A DNA stretch of 49,626 nucleotides from an uncultured Collinsella sp. (GCA_900554325.1 USHA01000006.1:1-49626), one strand, 5' to 3'. Positions 15,123-23,729 are shown, counted from the first letter of the stretch. Program-made: numbers and translations. Notes: generated by a model not told the origin, from the sequence alone.

Positions 15123-15705
15123 CGGGCTCGACCGTCCAGGTGATCGTTGCAACCTGATCGCCTTCGCCGGTTACGCGGAAGATGTCGCGCGTGACGCGGG
15201 CGACGTTTCCGCTTGTCTTGAGCTTAATTTTGTCCTTGCCGCCGGCAATGCCCTGGTAGCCCATGTCGAAGGCTGCATTCTTGGAAAGATCGAGGCCCGT
15301 CCCCTGCGTTGCGGCGCTGGCGTTCTGGAGTGCGCCGTCGGGGCCGACCTTAAAGTCGATGGAGTTCTGTGCGGTTCCGGCTTTGGCGTCGGCAGCAATG
15401 GTCCAGGTGTTCATGGCGTCGATCTTCATGTTGGTGACATGGATGCCGTAGGCCGAATGATTGTCGATGGTGGTCGCGTCTTCTGAGGGGCCCTGAAGCG
15501 TGCCGTCGGCCTTGGCGACGAAGGGAATAACCGTCGGAACTTTGAACTCAACGTTGTCGATCTCGGTCCTGACCATTACTTTCGTGGTTCCAACGCGCCC
15601 GGCTGCCATAGCTGGCGTCGGGGCGGCGCCCATTGCGAGCGCGAGCGCGAGCCCTGCGCCCACGACGAGCGCTCTGGCTCCGTTCATGTTCCTGGTGATG
15701 TCCAT
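15106..15705 (-). CDS. Exported beta-rich surface protein
   Basis: 199 residues with a clear signal peptide (NMNGARALVVGAGLALALAMGAAPTPAMA). The mature part alternates hydrophobic and polar residues, with VEFKVPTVIPFVAKADGT, DNHSAYGIHVTNMKI, NTWTIAA and a C-terminal ATITWTVEPGA. The paired TWT/W-x-V positions faintly recall WxL-type cell-wall binding domains, but I do not claim that family. AAAGGAACGACC precedes the ATG. It ends overlapping the LAQTG gene and follows the membrane-anchored gene at 15796-16305 by 90 bases. Best guess: a secreted structural subunit displayed by the locus; the function is unknown. Confidence 0.7.
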   Translation of the reverse strand: MDITRNMNGARALVVGAGLALALAMGAAPTPAMAAGRVGTTKVMVRTEIDNVEFKVPTVIPFVAKADGTLQGPSEDATTIDNHSAYGIHVTNMKIDAMNTWTIAADAKAGTAQNSIDFKVGPDGALQNASAATQGTGLDLSKNAAFDMGYQGIAGGKDKIKLKTSGNVARVTRDIFRVTGEGDQVATITWTVEPGAHTA

Positions 15706-15795
15706 GGTCGTTCCTTTCTATTCGCCGCGGGCCGTCCCCGCGATGATTGGACGAATGCTGGTGAATTGCGTGCGGTGCCGCGTCGGCCGGAAAAG

Positions 15796-16305
15796 CTAGT
15801 TCTCGGCTTGCTCAACCCGCACCTTGACACGTGTCGGATTGCCGTGGCTGTCGAGGGTCTTGGCATCGAGTGCCTGGATCTCGATGTACGCCTCGCCTTC
15901 TTTGATGTCGCCGGCGGGGCACGTTTCGATTGTCTTGCCGGTCTCGACCACACCGGATTCGTACATGGTCTCGTCGTTTTGGATGACGCGGAATCGCTGG
16001 GGAAATTTATTGTCTTGGACGTTTTGCACGTTGACGCGCAGCTTGCCGTCCTCCTGCAGCTGAGCGACCGGTGCGACCGAAATCGTCATCATGTTGTCGC
16101 GGACGATGGCGTCGAGCTCATCTTGGATTTCCTGACGCGTTTTGCCCTCGGCCGTCGTAACCGAAGCGCCCGCCTCGGGTACGGGCTGCGACTGCCAAGC
16201 GTATAGTCCTACGGCGACAAGGGCACAGACGATGGCCAAACAGGCAAGGATGAGCTTCTTGCGACGACCCAGGCCTGCAAAGTGGGGTGGCTTCTTCGCG
16301 CTCAT
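15796..16305 (-). CDS. Membrane-anchored extracellular protein of the surface locus
   Basis: 169 residues: a basic N-terminus (GRRKK), one membrane helix (about 18-37, LILACLAIVCALVAVGLYAW), then an extracytoplasmic domain with EIQDELDAIVRDNMMTISVAP, VNVQNVQDNKFPQRFRVIQND, ESGVVETGKTIETCP and AYIEIQALDAKTLDSHGNPTRVKV. This reads as a beta-sandwich with strongly conserved-looking turns. The ATG overlaps the stop of the upstream small gene (ATGA). The frame is open farther upstream to 16743 but AAGGATGCCGC fixes the start here. It likely works with the exported protein next door, for instance as a membrane platform or chaperone. Family not recognised. Confidence 0.72.
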   Translation of the reverse strand: MSAKKPPHFAGLGRRKKLILACLAIVCALVAVGLYAWQSQPVPEAGASVTTAEGKTRQEIQDELDAIVRDNMMTISVAPVAQLQEDGKLRVNVQNVQDNKFPQRFRVIQNDETMYESGVVETGKTIETCPAGDIKEGEAYIEIQALDAKTLDSHGNPTRVKVRVEQAEN

Positions 16306-16598
16306 GCGGCATCCTTGGCGGTATAGATGCGCGCAAAGGTGGACGGGTTCGCTCCAAAGAGCATGTGAAGCATCAGGCGGCGTGAGTAGACAAGCTCGTC
16401 GAAGTCGGGAGGGAGCTCGATGTCGTGGATATGCGCGATGCGGTGGGCGAGCGCCGAGAACGACTCGGGGTCGCAGATCACATCGGTGGTAACGTGGTAG
16501 ACCGTCGTATCGGGGAATGCCTCTTCGTCGAAAGGCAGGAGATGGGGATCGTCGTCGACTTCGATGGCGATGCCGTACTGGGGCCAGTAATATGCCAT
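16302..16598 (-). CDS. Small cytoplasmic protein heading the surface locus
   Basis: 98 residues, no signal peptide or membrane helix, not recognised. Sequence begins MAYYWPQYGIAIEVDDDPHLLPFDEEAFPD and contains VTTDVICDPESFSALAHRIAHIHDIELPPDFDE and RRLMLHMLFG. The phrase about the input being a 'Y-x-W-P-x-Y' and the acidic cluster could suggest a protein-protein adaptor. AGGGAGGTTCCC precedes the ATG. The ATGA overlap with the membrane-anchored gene shows translational coupling, making it part of the locus. Confidence 0.6.
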   Translation of the reverse strand: MAYYWPQYGIAIEVDDDPHLLPFDEEAFPDTTVYHVTTDVICDPESFSALAHRIAHIHDIELPPDFDELVYSRRLMLHMLFGANPSTFARIYTAKDAA

Positions 16599-16944
16599 GG
16601 GAACCTCCCTGCTTCTGGGGCCAAAACTTCTGTCGGTTTTGGCTGTCGATGCCGACGGTATCAGCCACTACTTGACCAATTGCTGACCAAATGCTTGACG
16701 GATTGGTGTCTCCGCAGGTAAAAGGCGGCAAAAAATACTCCAACTTTTTTCAAGCGACAATCGCGCGGTCGGCGACGGCGGGGCCATATGTGTCAAAAGC
16801 ATCGTCTACCGAGGAAATCAAGCCGCTCGCCGAATTGTACGAACGTAAAAATCGCCAATTATGGAGACGGTCTCGAACACGTCGACGAAACGATGCGGTA
16901 ACATCTCCCTGCAAACACTGTAGTTAGCTAAAGGGGGAGTTCGC
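16599..16944. promoter_or_regulatory. Divergent intergenic region with direct and inverted repeats
   Basis: This 346-base stretch separates the surface locus (-) from the lactate dehydrogenase operon (+). Near the surface locus a hairpin pairs CCAAAAC (16621-16627) with GTTTTGG (16636-16642). Next, an 11-base tandem direct repeat, TGACCAATTGC then TGACCAAATGC (16673-16694), with a partial third copy, reads as two TTGGTCA boxes one helical turn apart on the minus strand, typical of response-regulator sites. On the plus side TAACAT (about 16902) is a possible -10. No gene fits in it. Confidence 0.4.
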
Positions 16945-18546
16945 GTGTCTGCAACCATCAAACCCTTCACCGACGAGTTCGAAGAGTATGGCCGCGATGA
17001 ATCTCGCGCATCGGGCGAAGCATCGAGCATCTCGTTTCCGACAACGGAAGACGAGGTCCGTGCCATTTTGGAAAAGCTCCATGCCGAGCGTGTCCCGGTA
17101 ACGGTTCAGGGCGCCCGAACCGGCCTTGCCGCCGGTGCCGTGCCCCACGGCGGGCATATCCTCAATACTTCCCGTATGAATCGCTACTTGGGCCTTCGCC
17201 GCGATGAACAAGGCCAATTTTTGCTGCGCGTGGAGCCGGGCGTTGTGCTCTCGGAGCTGCGCAAGCAGCTGAGCAAGAAGGTGCTGCCGACCGCTGGTTG
17301 GGACCAGGCATCGCTTAAGGCTTACGAGGAGTTTCAGGATGCCCCCGAGCAGTTCTTTCCCACCGATCCCACCGAGGCATCTGCCTGCTTGGGCGGTATG
17401 GCGGCATGCAACGCTTCCGGCGCCCGTAGCTACGCTTACGGCCCCATGCGTCCCCACATCACGGGTCTTCATGTCGCGCTGACCGATGGCGACCTGGTCG
17501 AGCTTCAGCGCGGCGTGGTTTTTGCCCGGGGCCGCCACCTGTCACTCGTGACGGCGGAAGGCCGTGCGCTCGAGCTTGATCTTCCCGCCTACACCATGCC
17601 CAAGACCAAAAATGCTTCGGGCTATTTCGTTGCTGACGATATGGATGCCATCGATCTGTTTATCGGTGCGTGTGGCACACTCGGCGTCATCACCGAGCTC
17701 GAGATTGCCCTGCAGGCGGCGCCTGCGGTCGTTTGGGGCGTGAGCTGCTTCTTTGATAGCGAAGACAAGGCCGTGTCCTTCACCGATTCTGTGCGTCCCG
17801 TCCTGTCCCACGCGGCTGCCATCGAATATTTCGATGCGGGCGCCCTGGACATCCTGCGTCGTCAGCGTGAGCAGTCGACCGCGTTCGCCTCGCTGCCGGC
17901 GCTCGACAAAGACGCCAAGGTCTGTGTCTACGTGGAGCTAGATTGCGACGACGAAGCCCAGGCGACTGAGGAACTGTATCACTTGGGGTGGGTACTGGAG
18001 CTTGCGGGCGGCAGCGACGATGCGACATGGGTCGCGCGCACCGAGGTCGATCGCGAGTGTCAGCGATTCTTCCGCCATGCGGTGCCCGAGAGCGTCAATA
18101 TGCTCATCGACGAGCGTCGCCGCACGGATCCCACCATCACCAAGCTGGGCTCGGACATGTCGGTGCCCAACGCACGCTTGGCCGATGTCATCGCCCTTTA
18201 TCGCTGCACGTTGGCCGAAAGTGGGCTTGAATCTGCCGCCTGGGGGCACATCGGTAACAACCATCTGCATGTGAACATTCTGCCGCGCGATGCGCAGGAT
18301 TACCGCCGCGGCGGAGAGCTCTTTGCCCAGTGGGCTTCCGAGGTCACGGCCATGGGCGGCGCCGTCTCGGCCGAACACGGCGTCGGCAAGATCAAGGCGG
18401 GATTCTTGGAGACGATGTACGGTCACGAGGCCATGGTCGAGTCGGCGCGGCTCAAGCTCCAGCTCGATCCTGCCGGGCAGCTGGGCCGCGGTAACCTGTT
18501 TTCGGAGAAGCTCTTGGATGAGCTCATCCAGAAAGGGGGCGCGTGA
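16945..18546 (+). CDS. FAD-linked lactate dehydrogenase-type oxidoreductase (LctD/GlcD-like)
   Basis: 533 residues, first gene of a flavin operon. The N-terminal PCMH-type FAD domain shows VTVQGARTGLAAGAVPHGG and GMAACNASGARSYAYGP (the second pyrophosphate-binding loop); the C-terminal FAD-oxidase domain shows AAWGHIGNNHLHVNILP and SAEHGVGKIKAGF with the catalytic histidines. EtfB and ferredoxin-EtfA genes follow directly; that set is known from the electron-confurcating lactate dehydrogenase of acetogens, where NAD+-linked lactate oxidation is driven by co-oxidation of reduced ferredoxin. Lactate is therefore the likely substrate, although glycolate or another 2-hydroxy acid is possible. It starts at GTG 16945 with AAAGGGGGAG before it. 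Confidence 0.85.
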   Translation: MSATIKPFTDEFEEYGRDESRASGEASSISFPTTEDEVRAILEKLHAERVPVTVQGARTGLAAGAVPHGGHILNTSRMNRYLGLRRDEQGQFLLRVEPGVVLSELRKQLSKKVLPTAGWDQASLKAYEEFQDAPEQFFPTDPTEASACLGGMAACNASGARSYAYGPMRPHITGLHVALTDGDLVELQRGVVFARGRHLSLVTAEGRALELDLPAYTMPKTKNASGYFVADDMDAIDLFIGACGTLGVITELEIALQAAPAVVWGVSCFFDSEDKAVSFTDSVRPVLSHAAAIEYFDAGALDILRRQREQSTAFASLPALDKDAKVCVYVELDCDDEAQATEELYHLGWVLELAGGSDDATWVARTEVDRECQRFFRHAVPESVNMLIDERRRTDPTITKLGSDMSVPNARLADVIALYRCTLAESGLESAAWGHIGNNHLHVNILPRDAQDYRRGGELFAQWASEVTAMGGAVSAEHGVGKIKAGFLETMYGHEAMVESARLKLQLDPAGQLGRGNLFSEKLLDELIQKGGA

Positions 18547-18548
18547 AG

Positions 18549-19364
18549 ATGAGCGATTTCCATATGGTGGTGTGCGTCAAGACGGTGCCGGGCAGCACCG
18601 AGGTCAAGATGGACCCCAAGACCAATACCATCGTGCGCGATGGCAAGCAGGCGGTTATTAATCCCTTTGACGCGAGCGCTTTGGAATGCGCGCTGGCGCT
18701 GAAGGACGACTTTATCGGCTTTGGCATGGACGTGCGCGTAACGGTGGTGTCGATGGGCATTCCCGCGACTGAATCGCTCTTGCGCGACTGCATCGCCCGA
18801 GGCGCCGATGACGCGCTGCTGCTAACCGATCGCGCTTTTGCAGGCGCCGATACCCTGGCAACCACCTATGCCCTCAAGTGCGGTATCGAGGCGCTCGACG
18901 AGGACTTCGACCTACTCATCTGCGGCAAGATGGCGGTGGACGGCGATACGGCCCAGATTGGACCCGAGCTTGCCGGTGCTTTTGAGATTCCCTGCGTGAC
19001 CGACGTGAGCTGCGTGCAAAGCGCGGGCTTTACGACCTGTGGCTCGCTGGCGCTCGTTCACGGATGCGATGCCGGCGAGGAGACGGTGTACCTTGAGATG
19101 CCGTGCGCGATGACGACTGCCAAGGAGATTGGCCAGTTGCGTATGCCGAGTATTGCCGGTATTCGCGCGGCGGAGGAGGCGGACGTGCGCGTGGTCAGTG
19201 CCGCCGACGTGAACGCCGATCCCTCGCGTTGTGGCCTTGCCGGATCACCGACGCAGGTCGTGCGCTCGTTTGTGCCCGACCGTGACCAAACGTGCGAGGT
19301 CGTTGAGGGGACGGCGTCCGAGCAGGCGGCAAAGCTTGCCAAGATTATCGAGGGGATGGCATAG
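18549..19364 (+). CDS. etfB: Electron transfer flavoprotein beta subunit
   Basis: 271 residues. Family features: MVVCVKTVPGSTEVKMDPKTNTIVRDG at the start, NPFDASALECALALKD, ARGADDALLLTDRAFAGADTLATTYAL and GKMAVDGDTAQIGPELAGAF, the nucleotide-binding loop of EtfB. The ATG at 18549 is favoured (AAAGGGGG nine bases before); an overlapping GTG at 18543 is possible. It is encoded between the FAD oxidoreductase and EtfA, so the three make one complex. In bifurcating Etfs this subunit binds NAD(H) in place of AMP and the bifurcating FAD is held by EtfA, so NAD(H) coupling is inferred from context rather than proved from this sequence. Confidence 0.9.
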   Translation: MSDFHMVVCVKTVPGSTEVKMDPKTNTIVRDGKQAVINPFDASALECALALKDDFIGFGMDVRVTVVSMGIPATESLLRDCIARGADDALLLTDRAFAGADTLATTYALKCGIEALDEDFDLLICGKMAVDGDTAQIGPELAGAFEIPCVTDVSCVQSAGFTTCGSLALVHGCDAGEETVYLEMPCAMTTAKEIGQLRMPSIAGIRAAEEADVRVVSAADVNADPSRCGLAGSPTQVVRSFVPDRDQTCEVVEGTASEQAAKLAKIIEGMA

Positions 19365-20570
19365 ATGAGCGGACTGATTATCGATAGCGAAGCCTGTATC
19401 GGCTGCGGTCGCTGCGTTCGCGCCTGTGCCTCGGGCGGCATCGTAGTGGAAGGCGAGCGACCCAGCCGATGCGCCCGCGTAACCGACGGCTGCATCCTAT
19501 GCGGTGGGTGCGTCGACGCCTGCCCTCTCAACGCTATCTCGATCGAGCGTGGCGAGGCCGCTGGTGCGGTGGACCTTGATGCATATCGAGACATTTGGGT
19601 CTTCGTGCAGACCGACGAGCGCGATACGGTGACTCCCGTTGCCTATGAGCTTATGGGCAAGGGCCGCGAGCTTGCCGATGCTCGCGGCTGCCGTCTAGTG
19701 GCACTGGTCGGTATGGGCCCCGAGGGTTCTCTCGGTGACCTGGAGCATCTGGTTTGCGCGGGCGCCGACGAAGTCCTGGCCTGTCGCGACGAGCGCCTGC
19801 GCCAAAACGATGCGGAGGTCTACGCCCGCTTGATCTGCGATTTGGTAGCCGAACGCAAACCCGAGGCCATCCTATACGGCGCGACCGCTTTTGGCCGCGA
19901 ACTGGCACCCGGCGTTGCCGTGCGTTTGCAGACGGGCCTTACGGCTGACTGCACCGTACTTTCGATGGATACGGAGACGGGACTGCTGCAACAGACGCGT
20001 CCGGCGTTTGGCGGCAACCTGATGGCCACCATCGTCTGCCCCAATCATCGTCCCCAGATGGCAACGGTTCGTCCCGGCATCTTTAAGGCGCCCGACTTTG
20101 ACTACGACCGCTCTGGCACGATCACCCAGATATCGCTTGCGGATGATGCTAAGGCTCGTGTCGAGATCTCGATTCCCGCCGAGGAGTGGGGACAGCAGAC
20201 TTCGATTGCCGATGCCGAGCGCCTGGTCGTGGTGGGCCGCGGCATTGGCTCCAAGAAGAATCTGCCCCTGATGCGAAGGCTCGCCGAGGCTCTGGGAGCC
20301 GAGCTTGGCTGCACGCGACCTGTCGTGGAGGCCGGCTGGTTGGAGTATCGCCATCAGATTGGCCAGACGGGCGTATCGGTTTCACCCAAGCTTCTCGTGA
20401 GTATCGGTGTTTCGGGCGCCATCCAGCATCTTGCCGGCATCGGTGGGGCGGAGTGCATTATCGCCATCAACGAGGACCCGGATGCCTCCATCTTTGGTGC
20501 TGCCCAGTACAAGGTTGTCGGCGATGCCGTCGAGGTCGTCGAGGAGCTGCTGGCCCAGCTTGAGTGCTAG
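19365..20570 (+). CDS. etfA: Electron transfer flavoprotein alpha subunit fused to a 2[4Fe-4S] ferredoxin domain
   Basis: 401 residues. Residues about 1-60 are a ferredoxin with two cluster motifs, CIGCGRCVRACASGG and CILCGGCVDACPLNA; both have the full CxxCxxCxxxC pattern, so two clusters are expected. The rest is EtfA: GATAFGRELAPGVAVRLQTGLTADCT, then TRPAFGGNLMATIVCP and RPQMATVRPG, and the C-terminal FAD-binding SIGVSGAIQHLAGI and INEDPDASIFGAAQYKVVGD. Ferredoxin-fused EtfA occurs in bifurcating complexes such as lactate dehydrogenase and caffeyl-CoA reductase, which supports ferredoxin use here. Its TAG-spaced ATG follows etfB directly; its stop meets the HD gene convergently. Confidence 0.93.
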   Translation: MSGLIIDSEACIGCGRCVRACASGGIVVEGERPSRCARVTDGCILCGGCVDACPLNAISIERGEAAGAVDLDAYRDIWVFVQTDERDTVTPVAYELMGKGRELADARGCRLVALVGMGPEGSLGDLEHLVCAGADEVLACRDERLRQNDAEVYARLICDLVAERKPEAILYGATAFGRELAPGVAVRLQTGLTADCTVLSMDTETGLLQQTRPAFGGNLMATIVCPNHRPQMATVRPGIFKAPDFDYDRSGTITQISLADDAKARVEISIPAEEWGQQTSIADAERLVVVGRGIGSKKNLPLMRRLAEALGAELGCTRPVVEAGWLEYRHQIGQTGVSVSPKLLVSIGVSGAIQHLAGIGGAECIIAINEDPDASIFGAAQYKVVGDAVEVVEELLAQLEC

Positions 20571-21379
20571 GCGCGCGCCAGCCAGTCGCGCATCTCGTCC
20601 TTTAGGCGGCTCCAGGTTGCCTGCGTGGCGGGGTCGGTAAAGGGCCGCGTAATGCCAAAGGGCGCGTCGAGCAGGCGGTGGATATCGCCCTGTTCGCGCG
20701 CCAGCGCGCGGCTTGCTGGATAGACGAGCTCAAACATAAAGCAGATGAGTCCCACCAGGTAGTCTGCGGGCTCGTTGCGTTCATCGCGTGCGACGCAGCG
20801 GTGCTCGTCAAAGGCGGCAAGTGTCGGCGACGAGAAACGGCTGCCGAGAAACGTCTTCTCGTCCACCTTGAGGATAGTGTCGACAGTGCTGTCGGCGATG
20901 GTGCGCATAATGTCGATCTTGTCGCCATCGCGCACGATATCGCAGAAGCTCCGCGTGCGCTCGTCGAGCTGCGCGGGTAGACGGAAATCGCTGTGATAGG
21001 CAATGCTCGCTCGGATGAGCTCATCTTCTGCCGGGTCATCGATAAAGTCGCGGATGCTCGTTACGGCGGGTGCATCGGCGGGATTCTCGCCAAAGAGGAC
21101 CTCGATGCCCAGCGCCGCATGGCTCATGCTCTCGGCGTCCTTAAAGGTGTCCCAGCGTCGCAGCTGCTCAAAGCGGCCCATATCGTGTAGCAGGCCGCAA
21201 AGCCATGCCAGGTCAATATCTTCTGACGACCAGCCCTGCTCGCGCGCTACGGCATCGCATGCCTTGGCCACGTGGTACGTATGCTCGATTTTGAGCGCGA
21301 TGCGTGGGTTGGTGGCGTCGTAGGCATCGGTGTAGCTTTTGAAGGCCGCGCGCGCCCGGTCTCGATCGATAGCTGTCAT
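20567..21379 (-). CDS. HD-domain phosphohydrolase
   Basis: 270 residues, soluble. The metal-binding HD motif is present: KIEHTYHVAKACDAVAREQG with the first His, then LCGLLHDMGRFEQL with the HD pair, and later AYHSDFRLPAQLDERTRSFCDIVRDGDKIDIMR with the distal Asp. That layout is typical of bacterial HD hydrolases acting on nucleotides or phosphorylated small molecules; the exact substrate cannot be read. TAGGAAGTCATT precedes the ATG. It shares four bases of stop codon with etfA in the convergent arrangement, and is divergent from azlC. Confidence 0.85.
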   Translation of the reverse strand: MTAIDRDRARAAFKSYTDAYDATNPRIALKIEHTYHVAKACDAVAREQGWSSEDIDLAWLCGLLHDMGRFEQLRRWDTFKDAESMSHAALGIEVLFGENPADAPAVTSIRDFIDDPAEDELIRASIAYHSDFRLPAQLDERTRSFCDIVRDGDKIDIMRTIADSTVDTILKVDEKTFLGSRFSSPTLAAFDEHRCVARDERNEPADYLVGLICFMFELVYPASRALAREQGDIHRLLDAPFGITRPFTDPATQATWSRLKDEMRDWLARA

Positions 21380-21505
21380 AATGACTTCCTAAAAAGATGT
21401 GTCTTTCGATCCGGTGGCAATTGTAGGCGAACTCGGTTGCTGCCGGATGATGATTCTGCCGTGTCGCTACATGCGGCTCGGAGACCTTGTCAGGATGAGA
21501 AACGT

Positions 21506-22198
21506 ATGGTGCTCAAAATCGTTAGAACCGTCTGGCCAGTGATGCTTACCTATGTTGCAATAGGCGCGCCGTGCGGAATGATCATGGGGCAGACGGGAAT
21601 GGAGCCCTGGATGGTCTTTGCTCTAAGCAGTACGTTTGTGACGGGCAGCGGCCAGTTTATGATCTGCAATCTTTGGCTGGCGGGCGTACCGGCACCTTCG
21701 ATTATCGCGAGCGTTGCCGCCATCTCCTCGCGTTTTGCGCTTTACTCGGCATCGATCGCGCCGCATCTGACGGGTGCCTCGAAGCGTCAGACGCTGGCTG
21801 TTGCCGCGACACTTACCGAGGAGGCATATGGCATCTCGCTTGCCAAGTTGGTTGAAGGGGAGGATTGGGGCCCGCGCGAGTCCTTTGTGCTCAACGTGAT
21901 CCTCATCGCAACATGGGGCGTTTCGTGTACGATGGGCGCCATCGTCGGCGCCGTTGTCGATGTTCCCACCGCCGTTGCAGCCTTTGTCTGCACCTCGCTC
22001 TTTATCTGCCTGCTCTTTTCGCAGCGGCTGTCGCGCGGCAACGTCGTCGCGGCGGTTTCGAGCGCGGTGTCCGTCGCCGTATGCAAGTTCTTGGGCCTCG
22101 TGAATATTGCCGTGCCGGCAAGCGTCGTGGCCGGCATTGCCATTGCGTTGGCGTGCGATGCAGTATTTGACGGAAGAGGTGCCCGCGATGCCCGTTAA
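21506..22198 (+). CDS. azlC: Branched-chain amino acid exporter subunit AzlC
   Basis: 230 residues with about five to six membrane helices. It carries the AzlC signature: PVMLTYVAIGAPCGMIMGQTG near the start, FVTGSGQFM, SSRFALYSASIAPHL and TEEAYGISLAKL. AzlC and AzlD together export branched-chain amino acids and analogues such as 4-azaleucine. The start at 21506 has AGGATGAG upstream; the reading frame continues back to 21272 through the HD gene's promoter without support. The following azlD starts 11 bases before this stop, so both are translated together. Confidence 0.9.
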   Translation: MVLKIVRTVWPVMLTYVAIGAPCGMIMGQTGMEPWMVFALSSTFVTGSGQFMICNLWLAGVPAPSIIASVAAISSRFALYSASIAPHLTGASKRQTLAVAATLTEEAYGISLAKLVEGEDWGPRESFVLNVILIATWGVSCTMGAIVGAVVDVPTAVAAFVCTSLFICLLFSQRLSRGNVVAAVSSAVSVAVCKFLGLVNIAVPASVVAGIAIALACDAVFDGRGARDAR

Positions 22199-22511
22199 CG
22201 AGTTCTTGGTTCTGTGGCTGTCGTCGTGGGCTGCTATCGCGTTCTTTCGCATCGCGCCGGCGTTCGCCTTGCGCGGGCGGACCCTGTCGCCCCGCATTAC
22301 CGAGGCCCTGGGCTATATCCCGCCCGCTGCCTTTGCCGCGCTGGTCGCCAACGACTTGGTGAGCCCCGGCGCGTTCGACGCGGGACTCTGGCCTGCCTTG
22401 GTTCCCTGGATTGCGGCCGCCGGCGTCGTGGTCGTGGCGGGCAAGACAAAATCGATGCTGTGGTGCTGCGTCTCGGGCATCGTACTCTATATTGTCTTGA
22501 GCCTTATATAG
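22188..22511 (+). CDS. azlD: Branched-chain amino acid exporter subunit AzlD
   Basis: 107 residues with about four hydrophobic segments, the usual size for AzlD, which is the small partner required for AzlC activity. It shows FFRIAPAFALRGRTLSPRITEALGYIPPAAFAAL, characteristic of the family, and ends in a hydrophobic helix. It overlaps the end of azlC by 11 bases with GAAGAGG before the ATG, so the two are translationally coupled. No terminator is obvious after it; a stretch to 22661 holds the promoter region of the next gene. Confidence 0.88.
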   Translation: MPVNEFLVLWLSSWAAIAFFRIAPAFALRGRTLSPRITEALGYIPPAAFAALVANDLVSPGAFDAGLWPALVPWIAAAGVVVVAGKTKSMLWCCVSGIVLYIVLSLI

Positions 22512-22661
22512 GGCTGGCGTCGCGGGCGCCGAATCTCGTTCCATCCCAACTTGTAGAATTTTTCACCGAGCTGGTCTATTTCTTCTGGTACCATGGTCAA
22601 ACTTTACTGTAGCAAAGCGTGACGTGGGCTTTTGTACCCCGTCAGCGGAAATGGGGGTTTC

Positions 22662-23684
22662 ATGGCACAGGAAGCAACCGCCAACGAGCAAAAGAAATTC
22701 AAGGTCCCGCGCATCCCGGGCGACATCATGATCTATCCCATGATCGTCGGTCTTTTGCTCAACACCTTCTGCCCGCAGGTTTTTGAGATCGGCGGCTTCT
22801 TTACGGCTGCCTGCCGCGGTGGCTCCAATACCATCGTCGCCGCGATCCTGCTGTTTGTGGGCGCCGGCATCAGCTTTAAGTCCACGCCGGGCGCCATCAA
22901 GACCGGCATCGTCGTGCTGATTCCTAAGCTTGTAGTGGCAGCCGCGCTGGGTCTGGGCGTCGCGTACTTCTTTAACGATAACTTTTTAGGCCTGAGCTCG
23001 GTTTCCATCATCGGCGGCATTACGTTTTGCAACATGGCGCTCTATACGGGCATCATGGGCGAGTTCGGCGATGAGTCCGAGCAGGGCGCTGTCGGTATCC
23101 TGTTCTTTACGGCCGGCCCCGCCGTCACGATGATCATCCTTGGTGTTTCGGGTCTCGCCAACATCCCCGTCGGCACCATCATCGGATCCATCCTGCCGCT
23201 TGTTATCGGCATGGTCCTGGGCAACTTGTTCCCGTTTATCAAGAACCTGCTGGTTCCCGGCGCCAATCCCGCGATCGCTGTAATTGGTTTTCAGCTCGGT
23301 GCGTCCATGAGCCTTTCGAGCTTCATCGCCGGTGGCATTTCGGGCATCCTGCTGGGCCTCATCACGCTCTTTATCGTCGGTCCCATTACCTTTGCCTTCG
23401 AGCGCCTGTGTGGCGGCAATGGTAAGGCGGCTGTGGCATGTTCCACCATTGCCGGCACGGCCATGACCACGCCGGTCGCCCTCGCCGAGGTCGCTCCGCG
23501 CTATGCCGAGCTTGCGCCCACCGCGTATGCGCAGATCGCCACTGCCGTCATCATCACGGCAATCATGGCCCCGATTCTGACCGGCTGGGTCGATAAGAAG
23601 TTCTGCCAGAGCAAGGAAGACCTGTCGCCTGCCGGTGTCGAGGCCATCGAAGAGGCTGTCGCGACCGACATCGATGGCGAGTAG
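22662..23684 (+). CDS. kdgT: 2-keto-3-deoxygluconate permease
   Basis: 340 residues, about ten membrane helices. KdgT carries 2-keto-3-deoxygluconate, a product of pectin and hexuronate breakdown, into the cell by proton symport. Characteristic stretches: PRIPGDIMIYPMIVGLLLNTFCP at the start, GITFCNMALYTGIMGEFGD, GFQLGASMSLSSFIAGG and ACSTIAGTAMTTPVALAEV. The ATG at 22662 has a TGGGGG run five to eight bases before it. None of the usual partners (kdgK, kdgA, uxu genes) is in the window, so it seems an orphan transporter here. A short TGGTACCATGG palindrome at 22586-22596 is a possible operator but too short to claim. Confidence 0.9.
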   Translation: MAQEATANEQKKFKVPRIPGDIMIYPMIVGLLLNTFCPQVFEIGGFFTAACRGGSNTIVAAILLFVGAGISFKSTPGAIKTGIVVLIPKLVVAAALGLGVAYFFNDNFLGLSSVSIIGGITFCNMALYTGIMGEFGDESEQGAVGILFFTAGPAVTMIILGVSGLANIPVGTIIGSILPLVIGMVLGNLFPFIKNLLVPGANPAIAVIGFQLGASMSLSSFIAGGISGILLGLITLFIVGPITFAFERLCGGNGKAAVACSTIAGTAMTTPVALAEVAPRYAELAPTAYAQIATAVIITAIMAPILTGWVDKKFCQSKEDLSPAGVEAIEEAVATDIDGE

Positions 23685-23729
23685 CAATCGATACCCATCA
23701 ATGATTCCGGCGTGCAACTCGCGCCGTTT

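Noticed and set aside
22586..22596. TGGTACCATGG palindromes before kdgT as a sugar-acid regulator site
   Set aside because: Only 8 and 6 bases long, expected by chance; no regulator gene is near.
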